A DNA stretch of 64,000 bases. Origin: Novosphingobium jiangmenense. GTDB taxonomy: Bacteria > Pseudomonadota > Alphaproteobacteria > Sphingomonadales > Sphingomonadaceae. The position numbers were made by a program, and so were the translations under genes. The notes below the pieces were generated by a model. That model was given only the letters and a program-made list of their open reading frames with translations. It ran no database searches and was not told the origin of the DNA. Below, one piece after another: positions 57,574 through 64,000 of this stretch. Every line of letters starts with the position of its first letter. The first letter of the stretch is position 1. The DNA lies in assembly GCF_015694345.1 (NCBI RefSeq), contig NZ_JADQDC010000002.1, positions 310,001-374,000 of the forward strand. Reading direction: 5' to 3'.

Positions 57574-58884
57574 ATGACCACCGCCACGACAGCGCCGGAA
57601 ATCCGTAAAGCCGGCTTCTTTACCGAGCATCTCGAGACGGCAGATGCTGAGGTCTTCGCCGCGATCAAGGGCGAACTGCACCGCCAGCAGACCAAGATCG
57701 AATTGATCGCTTCGGAAAACATCACCAGCCGCGCCGTGCTCGAGGCGACCGGCTCGGTCTTCACCAACAAGTATGCCGAAGGCTACCCGGGCAAGCGCTA
57801 CTACGGTGGCTGCGAGTACGCCGACATCGTCGAGAATCTTGCGATCGAGCGCGCCAAGAAGCTGTTCGGCTGCAACTTCGCCAACGTCCAGCCCAACTCG
57901 GGCAGCCAGATGAACCAGGCCGTGTTCCTCGCCCTGCTTCAGCCGGGCGACAGCTTCATGGGCCTTGACCTCAACTCGGGCGGCCACCTCACCCACGGTT
58001 CGCCGGTCAACATGAGCGGCAAGTGGTTCAACGTGATCCCCTATGGCGTGCGCCCGGACGATCACCTGATCGACATGGACGAGGTTGCCCGCCTCGCCCG
58101 CGAGCACAAGCCCAAGCTGATCATCGCCGGTGGCACCGCCTATTCGCGCACCTGGGACTGGGCTGCCTTCCGCGCCATTGCCGATGAAATCGGTGCGTGG
58201 CTGCTGGTCGACATGTCGCACATCTCCGGCCTCGTCGCCGGTGGCGCGCACCCCTCGCCGTTCCCGCACGCCCACGTGGTCACCACCACCACGCACAAGT
58301 CGCTGCGCGGTCCGCGTTCGGGCGTGATCCTGACGAATGACGAGGATCTCGCCAAGAAGTTCAACACCGCCGTGTTCCCCGGCATGCAGGGCGGCCCGCT
58401 GGTCCACGTCATCGCCGGCAAGGCTGTCGCCTTCGGCGAGGCGCTGCGTCCGGAATTCAAGGCCTATGCCCACCAGATCGTCAGCAATGCCAAGGCTCTG
58501 GCCGAAAGCATCAAGGACGCAGGTCTCGGCATCGTTTCGGGCGGGACCGACAACCACCTGATGCTGGTCGACCTGACGCCCAAGGACGTCACCGGCAAGG
58601 CTGCCGAAAAGGGTCTCGATCGCGCCTGGCTCACCTGCAACAAGAACGGCGTGCCGTTCGACAAGCGCTCGCCCTTCGTCACCTCGGGCATTCGCCTCGG
58701 CACGCCGGCGGGCACCACCCGCGGTTTCCGCGAGGAAGAGTTCCGCACCATCGGCAAGCTGATCGTCGAAGTGGTCGACGGTCTTGCACGCAACGGTGAA
58801 GAGGGCGATGGTCAGGTCGAACAGCGCGTGCGCGATCGCGTGGCGGAGCTTTGCGCGCAGTTCCCGATCTATCCGGAGCTGTAA
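57574..58884 (+). CDS. glyA: Serine hydroxymethyltransferase
   Basis: 436 aa from the ATG at 57574, with GGAG 9 bp upstream. PLP enzyme converting serine and tetrahydrofolate to glycine and methylene-THF. Motifs: [43 protein letters not shown] and the PLP-lysine segment [14 protein letters not shown]. It sits in rpiB-glyA-(small gene)-nrdR-trmJ. Confidence 0.97.
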   Translation: MTTATTAPEIRKAGFFTEHLETADAEVFAAIKGELHRQQTKIELIASENITSRAVLEATGSVFTNKYAEGYPGKRYYGGCEYADIVENLAIERAKKLFGCNFANVQPNSGSQMNQAVFLALLQPGDSFMGLDLNSGGHLTHGSPVNMSGKWFNVIPYGVRPDDHLIDMDEVARLAREHKPKLIIAGGTAYSRTWDWAAFRAIADEIGAWLLVDMSHISGLVAGGAHPSPFPHAHVVTTTTHKSLRGPRSGVILTNDEDLAKKFNTAVFPGMQGGPLVHVIAGKAVAFGEALRPEFKAYAHQIVSNAKALAESIKDAGLGIVSGGTDNHLMLVDLTPKDVTGKAAEKGLDRAWLTCNKNGVPFDKRSPFVTSGIRLGTPAGTTRGFREEEFRTIGKLIVEVVDGLARNGEEGDGQVEQRVRDRVAELCAQFPIYPEL

Positions 58885-58888
58885 GCCT

Positions 58889-59095
58889 ATGAACGACCAG
58901 GACGATCTCGCCGCCCGCGCCAAGGAGGAAATCTCCGGCATGGCCAAGCAGGGCATGGCCCACCCATCGACCAAGCCGGTGCTGACCGGTGCGGCGATCG
59001 GTGCCGTCGCCGGTGCGCTCCTCCCGGTCGTTTCACTCCCCCTCGGCCTCGCCGTCGGCGCAGGCTTCGCCTTCTGGCAGCGGATCAAGCGCTGA
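58889..59095 (+). CDS. Small membrane protein between glyA and nrdR
   Basis: 68 aa, starting 4 bp after glyA. A charged N-terminus ([21 protein letters not shown]) and one or two hydrophobic stretches ([32 protein letters not shown], in part), ending in RIKR. No known family. Spacing of 4 bp on both sides shows it is part of the operon. Confidence 0.75.
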   Translation: MNDQDDLAARAKEEISGMAKQGMAHPSTKPVLTGAAIGAVAGALLPVVSLPLGLAVGAGFAFWQRIKR

Positions 59096-59099
59096 TCGC

Positions 59100-59564
59100 A
59101 TGAGATGCCCGTTCTGCGCCCACGATGACAGCCAGGTAAAGGACAGCCGGCCGAGCGAGGACAACACCTCGATCCGCCGGCGCCGCCAGTGCGAAGGCTG
59201 CGGGGCGCGGTTCACCACGTTCGAGCGCGTGCAGTTGCGCGAGGTCGTCGTGGTCAAGAGCGGAGAGCGGCGCGAGCCGTTTGACCGTTCCAAGATCGAA
59301 CAATCGGTCTCGCTCGCCTGCCGCAAGCGCCCGGTGACGCAAGAACGGCTCGATCAGCTCGTTTCGGGCATCCAGCGCCAGATCGAGACGATGGGCGACG
59401 CCGAAGTTCCGTCCAAGATGATCGGCGAAATGGTGATGGAAGGGCTGCGCCAGCTCGACAGCGTCGCCTACATCCGCTTCGCCAGCGTCTATCGCGACTT
59501 CACCGAGGCGCGCGACTTCGAGGAATTCGCCTCGAGCGTTCAGGAAGTGAGTGGGCGCACCTGA
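59100..59564 (+). CDS. nrdR: Transcriptional repressor NrdR
   Basis: 154 aa. Zinc ribbon MRCPFC ... [14 protein letters not shown] and an ATP-cone domain ([20 protein letters not shown]). Represses ribonucleotide reductase genes when dATP is bound. Its start follows the small membrane-protein gene by 4 bp, as in many alphaproteobacterial glyA-nrdR loci. Confidence 0.96.
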   Translation: MRCPFCAHDDSQVKDSRPSEDNTSIRRRRQCEGCGARFTTFERVQLREVVVVKSGERREPFDRSKIEQSVSLACRKRPVTQERLDQLVSGIQRQIETMGDAEVPSKMIGEMVMEGLRQLDSVAYIRFASVYRDFTEARDFEEFASSVQEVSGRT

Positions 59565-59566
59565 TC

Positions 59567-60319
59567 ATGAGTGAAGCCGAGCAGCGTCAACCGGTCATCG
59601 TGCTGGTCCGTCCACAGCTGGGCGAGAATATCGGCAAGGCCGCGCGCGCCATGCTGAACTTCGGGCTCGTCGAAATGCGGCTGGTTTCTCCGCGCGATGG
59701 CTGGCCCAACCCGTCAGCAGGCCCAGCCGCCGCTGGTGCCGACAGGGTGCTTGAGAACGCACAAGTCTTTGAAACGCTGGCTGAGGCGGTCAGCGATTGC
59801 TCCCACGTCTACGCCACGACCGTGCGCAAGCGGGGCGTTACCAAGCCGGTGCTGACCCCGGAACAGGCCGCGAAGGACGTCATCGCAGCGCCGGGCCGCA
59901 GCGCGATCATCTTCGGCCCCGAACGCTCCGGCCTCGAGACCGACGACGTCGCGCTTGCCCGCGCCATCATCACCGTGCCGATCAACCCCGAGTTCGGTTC
60001 GCTGAACCTCGCCCAAGCCGTGATCCTGTGCGCTTACGAATGGTCCAAGCACGTCGATCTCGTGCAACCCACGGTCGAGGACATGCTGCCCCCTGCCCCG
60101 CAGGAGGAGTTCGAGGGCATGTTCGAACAGCTGTGCACCATGCTGGAGCCGCGCGGCTACTTCGAACCCGAAGCTCGCGCTGCAGCAACCCGCCGCACCT
60201 TGCGCACGATGCTGACCAAGCCCGGCTGGAACCATCTCGAGGTGCGGACGATGCGGGGCGTGCTGAGCGCACTTCGCCGCAAGGAAGGCTCGAAGCCAGG
60301 CGACGAACCGCGCAACTGA
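59567..60319 (+). CDS. TrmJ-like tRNA/rRNA methyltransferase (SPOUT)
   Basis: 250 aa. SpoU-type knot: VIVLVRPQLGENIGKAARAMLNFG, AIIFGPERSGLETDD and NPEFGSLNLAQAVILCAYEW. This is the TrmJ subgroup, which 2'-O-methylates position 32 of tRNAs. Starts 2 bp after nrdR and ends convergent with the chorismate-mutase-like gene. Confidence 0.93.
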   Translation: MSEAEQRQPVIVLVRPQLGENIGKAARAMLNFGLVEMRLVSPRDGWPNPSAGPAAAGADRVLENAQVFETLAEAVSDCSHVYATTVRKRGVTKPVLTPEQAAKDVIAAPGRSAIIFGPERSGLETDDVALARAIITVPINPEFGSLNLAQAVILCAYEWSKHVDLVQPTVEDMLPPAPQEEFEGMFEQLCTMLEPRGYFEPEARAAATRRTLRTMLTKPGWNHLEVRTMRGVLSALRRKEGSKPGDEPRN

Positions 60320-60321
60320 CT

Positions 60322-60624
60322 TCAGTCGTTGATCGCGCGATTGCTTCGTTGTGCCTGGATGGCTTCCGAGGCATCCATCAGGCGGTCCCAGAAATCCGTG
60401 ACGAGGGCGACCGGAATGCCGAGTTCAAAAGCACGCCTGCGAATCAGCGAAAGCTGCATCTTGCGCTGATCATCCGAAGCCGCTGTCGCACCACCAGCTT
60501 CGGCAGCCAAACCAAACCGTTGTGACAAAAGGGAAAGTATCTGCAGGTCGATCGACTCCACCCCGTCGGAAACGCTTTCCAACGGTTGTGACTGGTCGGG
60601 ACGAGGCGGCCTCTCGTGCATCAT
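60322..60624 (-). CDS. Chorismate mutase-like protein, degenerate site
   Basis: 100 aa from the ATG at 60624 (a GTG at 60636 is also possible). [19 protein letters not shown] and a following [31 protein letters not shown] have the AroQ helical pattern, with the R of the first helix and the final Q kept. The expected Arg before IDxQI (here GVES) and the middle Lys are missing, so catalysis is doubtful. It may be a regulator or a diverged enzyme. No aromatic-pathway gene is near. Confidence 0.6.
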   Translation of the reverse strand: MMHERPPRPDQSQPLESVSDGVESIDLQILSLLSQRFGLAAEAGGATAASDDQRKMQLSLIRRRAFELGIPVALVTDFWDRLMDASEAIQAQRSNRAIND

Positions 60625-60793
60625 TCTCGATTGCACTCCAGATTCGCCGCCCTGTCTATGGCTGGTGCCCTTGACAAAGCCCTAATTCTCTGTTCTTGGC
60701 CGAGCTTCGCAATTGGCCCTGCACTCCCGGTGAAGCGGTGGCCGCACTTCGCAATCGGCAAAGTGGTGCGTGTCCGGGACTTGAAGCATCGGC

Positions 60794-60811
60794 GCATTGC
60801 CGGTGCAATGC
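60794..60811 (+). promoter_or_regulatory. Hairpin in the rpsD leader
   Basis: GCATTG (60794-60799) and CAATGC (60806-60811) form a 6-bp hairpin 18 nt before the rpsD ATG. Upstream, TTCGCAATTGGC and TTCGCAATCGGC repeat. S4 controls its own translation in other bacteria, and this hairpin next to the ribosome-binding site could serve that; no known S4 leader fold was matched. Confidence 0.3.
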
Positions 60812-60828
60812 AGATTGAAAGGCAGCGC

Positions 60829-61440
60829 ATGTCCAAGCGCAAGGCATCCAAGTACAAAATTGACCGCCGTCTTGGCGAGAACATCTGGGGCCGTCCCAAG
60901 TCGTCGGTGAACCGCCGCTCGTATGGCCCCGGCCAGCACGGCCAGCGCCGCAAGAGCAAGGTCTCGGACTTCGGCATCCAGCTCCGCGCAAAGCAGAAGC
61001 TCAAGGGCTACTACGGCGACGTGACCGAGAAGCAGTTCAAGCGCACCTACCAGGAAGCGTCGAAGATGAAGGGCGACACCGGTCAGAACCTGATCGGCCT
61101 GCTCGAACAGCGCCTCGACATGGTCGTGTATCGCGCCAAGTTCGCGCCGACCATCTTCTCGGCCCGTCAGGTCGTTTCGCACGGTCACATCTACGTCAAT
61201 GGCGTGAAGTGCAACATCGCTTCGCGTCGCGTTCGCCCCGGCGACGTGATCAGCCTCGGCAAGAAGGCCAAGGAAATGGCCCTCATCGCCGAAGCGCAGT
61301 CGCTGCCCGAGCGTGAAGTTCCCGACTACGTCGCCGCCGAAGGCGACAAGGCCACCTTCACCCGCGTTCCGACGCTGGACGAAGTGCCTTATCCGGTGAA
61401 GATGGAACCGAACCTGGTCGTCGAATTCTACTCGCGCTGA
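60829..61440 (+). CDS. rpsD: 30S ribosomal protein S4
   Basis: 203 aa from the ATG at 60829 ([18 protein letters not shown]). N-terminal region with [20 protein letters not shown] and the S4 RNA-binding domain [31 protein letters not shown] (in part). Binds 16S rRNA early in assembly. The 192 bp upstream contain TTGACA at about 60671 as a candidate -35. A terminator follows. Confidence 0.97.
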   Translation: MSKRKASKYKIDRRLGENIWGRPKSSVNRRSYGPGQHGQRRKSKVSDFGIQLRAKQKLKGYYGDVTEKQFKRTYQEASKMKGDTGQNLIGLLEQRLDMVVYRAKFAPTIFSARQVVSHGHIYVNGVKCNIASRRVRPGDVISLGKKAKEMALIAEAQSLPEREVPDYVAAEGDKATFTRVPTLDEVPYPVKMEPNLVVEFYSR

Positions 61441-61471
61441 TCGGTTTTCCAACCACTGCGAAACACGGAAG

Positions 61472-61498
61472 AGGCGGGGCGCAAGCTCCGCCTTTTTC
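61472..61498 (+). terminator. Rho-independent terminator after rpsD
   Basis: AGGCGGGGC (61472-61480), tetraloop GCAA, GCTCCGCCT (61485-61493, one G-T pair) followed by TTTT. Confidence 0.88.
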
Positions 61499-61588
61499 AT
61501 ATTTGCAAACAGGATGTTACGTGTCGTTTCGCGGCTGAAATTTGCGGATCTGCGGGGAACCCGCAAGGGTTCTGGCCATTGGAGAGGC

Positions 61589-61786
61589 ATGCCTCTCTAT
61601 CGTTTCGTCACCCCACATCGCATCGGCAAATGGTATCCGGACCTGCTTACGGCACAGAAGCAGGCCTTCGCCATCGGCGCAGGCTTTCTGGATGAGCGTA
61701 CTGGCGAGTTCTACGCGTACAGGGACACGCGGCTTGAGACGCATGACCCCATCATGCATGAAGGGTCAGAGGGTATCGCCGCCTAG
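61589..61786 (+). CDS. Small hypothetical protein
   Basis: 65 aa from the ATG at 61589 ([19 protein letters not shown]) with GGAGAGG upstream. A soluble, single-domain composition with [19 protein letters not shown]. No family recognised. Its last four bases overlap the end of tgt on the other strand. Confidence 0.6.
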   Translation: MPLYRFVTPHRIGKWYPDLLTAQKQAFAIGAGFLDERTGEFYAYRDTRLETHDPIMHEGSEGIAA

Positions 61787-62907
61787 CGCGCGAAATAGTT
61801 CCGCCGGAAATCTGCAGCAAAGGCAGCGAAGCGTCCTTCGGCGATTGCCGCCCGCATGCCTGCCATCAGCTGCTGATAGAACCACAGGTTGTGTTCCGTC
61901 AGCAACATCGCACCGAGCATCTCACCCGACTTGTGCAGATGATGCAGGTAGGCGCGGCTGTACTTCGTGCAGGTCGGGCATGGGCAACGCTCGTCAAGCG
62001 GACAAGTGTCTTCGGCATGCTTCGCGTTGCGCATGTTGAGCGGACCATTCCAGGTGAACGCCTGCCCGTTTCGCCCAGAACGTGTGGGCAGCACACAGTC
62101 GAACATGTCGACGCCGCGCTCGACCGCTCCCACCAAGTCGTCCGGCTTGCCGACACCCATGAGGTAGCGCGGACGGTCAGCCGGCAGCTGCTGCGGCGCA
62201 AAGTCGAGGGTCGCGAACATCGCCTCTTGCCCCTCGCCCACGGCCAGGCCGCCGATGGCGTAACCATCAAAACCGATGTCGGTCAGAGCATCGGCACTGT
62301 ATTTGCGCAGGCCTTCATCGAGCGCACCTTGCTGGATGCCAAACAGCGCCGCACGTTCGGCATGTTCGCCACCAGCATCAAAAGCGTCGCGGCTGCGCCT
62401 TGCCCAGCGCATCGACATTTCCATCGACCTGGCAATGACATCGCGTGGCTGATCGGCGCGGGGGCACTCGTCGAAGCACATGACGATGTCGGAGCCCAGC
62501 AGCCGCTGGATCTCCATCGAACGTTCCGGGCTCAGCAGATGGCGCGATCCGTCGAGGTGGCTGGCAAAGGTCACGCCCTCCTCGGTGATCTTGCGCAGGT
62601 CCGAAAGGCTCATCACCTGATACCCGCCGCTGTCGGTCAGTATCGGGCGATCCCACCCGCCGAACTTGTGCAAACCGCCAAGCCGCGCAACGCGTTCGGC
62701 TCCGGGGCGCAGCATCAGGTGGTAGGTGTTGCCGAGGATGATGTCGGCCCCGCTGGCGCGGACGTCTTCCATCTTCATTGCCTTGACCGTCGCAGCGGTG
62801 CCGACCGGCATGAACGCGGGCGTGCGAATGTCGCCGCGCATCATGCGGATAGTCCCGATGCGCGCCTTTCCGTCGGTGGCGTGGATATCGAAGGCAAAGC
62901 GGGTCAT
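61783..62907 (-). CDS. tgt: Queuine tRNA-ribosyltransferase
   Basis: 374 aa. Exchanges G34 for the queuosine precursor in tRNAs with GUN anticodons. Catalytic and binding motifs: [23 protein letters not shown] (in part), [13 protein letters not shown] and the zinc site [22 protein letters not shown] (in part). The promoter is in the 62 bp shared with the divergent permease gene. Confidence 0.97.
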   Translation of the reverse strand: MTRFAFDIHATDGKARIGTIRMMRGDIRTPAFMPVGTAATVKAMKMEDVRASGADIILGNTYHLMLRPGAERVARLGGLHKFGGWDRPILTDSGGYQVMSLSDLRKITEEGVTFASHLDGSRHLLSPERSMEIQRLLGSDIVMCFDECPRADQPRDVIARSMEMSMRWARRSRDAFDAGGEHAERAALFGIQQGALDEGLRKYSADALTDIGFDGYAIGGLAVGEGQEAMFATLDFAPQQLPADRPRYLMGVGKPDDLVGAVERGVDMFDCVLPTRSGRNGQAFTWNGPLNMRNAKHAEDTCPLDERCPCPTCTKYSRAYLHHLHKSGEMLGAMLLTEHNLWFYQQLMAGMRAAIAEGRFAAFAADFRRNYFAR

Positions 62908-62969
62908 CGTGCGGCAATCTCGGCAAAAAGAGTGTTGCGGCCCTTAGGCGCAATCGCCAAAGCGCGCAA

Positions 62970-63752
62970 ATGCCAGACCTGCTGTTGCTTGAACCCGCCC
63001 ACCTCGACCTCTGGTTCTATCCGGCGCTGACGTGCGTTGCGGTGCTCTCGGGCTTCATCGACGCCGTGGCGGGCGGCGGCGGGCTGGTGATGATGCCGGT
63101 GCTGCTGTCCACCCCCCTGCCCCCGCATGTCGTGCTCGGCACCAACAAGATCCAGTCGATGTGCGGCACTTCGATGGCGACGTGGCGTTACCACAAGGCG
63201 GGCCTGTTCAGCTTCCGCAAGAGCGCACCGACCGCGGCACTGGTCTTTGCCGGAGCGATGGCAGGATCATTGGCGATTCAGCACCTTAGCGCCGATGTCC
63301 TCAAGCTGGTCGTGCCTGTATTGCTGATTTCAGTAGCCCTCTACACCGTCTTCTCGCCCGGCATGACCGACGAAGATCGCAAGGGACATCTGTCAGAACG
63401 CGGCTACATGCCGGTGGGGGCGGGCGTTGCGTTCTACGATGGATTCTTCGGCCCCGGCGCCGGGCAGTTCTTCGCGACGACGCTGGTCGGCTTGCGCGGC
63501 ATGGGACTGACACGCGCGACTGGGCTTACGAAATTCCTCAACGTCACCAGCAACATAGCCAGTGTGATCGTGTTCAGCATCGGCGGGCAGGCGATGTGGA
63601 TCCTCGGCCTATGCATGGGCGCTGGCGCGATGACCGGGGCGTGGATTGGCTCGCACTACGCCACGAAATTCGGCGCGAAGGTTATCCGTCCGCTGCTGGT
63701 GGTGGTCAGCATCGGACTTACGGCTCGCCTTGTATGGGGTTGGTTTTCCTAG
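62970..63752 (+). CDS. TSUP (TauE/SafE) family permease
   Basis: 260 aa, seven or eight membrane helices in two repeats, each with a Gly-rich hinge: FIDAVAGGGGLVMMPVLL and FYDGFFGPGAGQFFATTLVGL. TSUP proteins carry sulphite, sulphonates or similar organic anions; substrate unknown. The stop overlaps that of the P450 fragment on the other strand. Confidence 0.9.
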   Translation: MPDLLLLEPAHLDLWFYPALTCVAVLSGFIDAVAGGGGLVMMPVLLSTPLPPHVVLGTNKIQSMCGTSMATWRYHKAGLFSFRKSAPTAALVFAGAMAGSLAIQHLSADVLKLVVPVLLISVALYTVFSPGMTDEDRKGHLSERGYMPVGAGVAFYDGFFGPGAGQFFATTLVGLRGMGLTRATGLTKFLNVTSNIASVIVFSIGGQAMWILGLCMGAGAMTGAWIGSHYATKFGAKVIRPLLVVVSIGLTARLVWGWFS

Positions 63753-64000
63753 GGATTCCAGACCAGCGGGATCGCGGTGCAGGCACCGACGTTGCCGCCC
63801 TTCATGGTGACCGGCTTGTTCGGATCGAGCCTGACCTCGGGCATGCCCGCGAGCCATTCTTCAAGGAATACAATCACTTCCATCCGCGCAAGGCCTGCGC
63901 CGACGCAGCGGTGGGCGCCGACGCCCATCGTGGTGTGGCGGATCGGGGCCATGCCACGGTCGAAACGGACCTCCTCCGGCGCGGAAAAGCTTTTCGGATC
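63749..64000 (-). CDS. Cytochrome P450, C-terminal part (cut by window edge)
   Basis: About 83 residues open at the right edge. The haem-ligand loop MGVGAHRCVGAGLARMEV gives the Cys thiolate, preceded by PKSFSAPEEVRFDRG, the usual segment after the meander. The rest of the gene lies outside. Alphaproteobacterial P450s of this type oxidise terpenes, fatty acids or steroids; the class cannot be set from the C-terminus. Confidence 0.88.
   Translation of the reverse strand, partial: DPKSFSAPEEVRFDRGMAPIRHTTMGVGAHRCVGAGLARMEVIVFLEEWLAGMPEVRLDPNKPVTMKGGNVGACTAIPLVWNP

Overview
This 64 kb window is high-GC DNA with the gene content and gene order of a sphingomonad alphaproteobacterium, most likely Novosphingobium or a close relative. 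The pointers are a large TonB-dependent receptor, PEP-CTERM proteins with TPR lipoproteins, DUF1254/DUF1214 proteins, a yqeY-dnaG-rpoD cluster, mreBCD-mrdA-rodA, MerR and MarR-type regulators and a cytochrome P450. Most of it is ordinary chromosomal core. Window edges cut an acyl-CoA dehydrogenase (left) and a P450 (right).

Layout. 1-2026: acyl-CoA dehydrogenase with a MerR regulator, and hisI. 2027-2410: no gene, but a probable structured RNA ending in a good terminator. 2411-6787: comF, a methyltransferase and ppdK, with a perfect 30-bp palindrome between the last two. 6865-10049: glyQ-glyS; glyS carries an in-frame palindromic repeat. 10113-12924: a small XRE regulator with a membrane protein, then two overlapping TraB/GumN paralogues. 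13044-20191: rplY, pth and ychF, usually contiguous in alphaproteobacteria, are here split by a 4.7 kb module of two PEP-CTERM genes and two TPR lipoprotein genes. Both PEP-CTERM genes have sigma-54 promoters and share an upstream motif at identical spacing.

20195-25042: a MerR regulator with a mer-like operator driving an apparently leaderless glutaredoxin-MauE gene, DUF1206, a MaoC hydratase, a lipoprotein and mutL. 25231-31281: the cell-shape operon mreBCD-mrdA-rodA and two identical tRNA-Lys genes. 31362-38808: a monooxygenase-like protein, the TonB receptor, ribH and a four-gene operon of poorly characterised proteins. 38948-44157: a MarR-like regulator, eno, a four-gene envelope-stress-type cluster behind an EcfG-type promoter, a DUF4170 gene and greA.

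44287-49995: carA, a small anchored protein and carB. A toxin-antitoxin pair (vapBC/fitAB type) sits between the last two, flanked by a 52-bp direct repeat that duplicates the first 17 codons of carB, so an 800-bp element entered the gene while leaving an intact copy. 50156-55169: yqeY-dnaG-rpoD and a DUF2059 protein. 55179-64000: a flavin monooxygenase with a DUF3237 protein, rpiB-glyA-nrdR-trmJ, a chorismate-mutase-like protein, rpsD, tgt, a TSUP permease and the P450 fragment.

The two most unusual loci are the vapBC insertion in the carA-carB operon and the duplicated PEP-CTERM/TPR module. All function calls come from reading motifs by eye; no database search was run.
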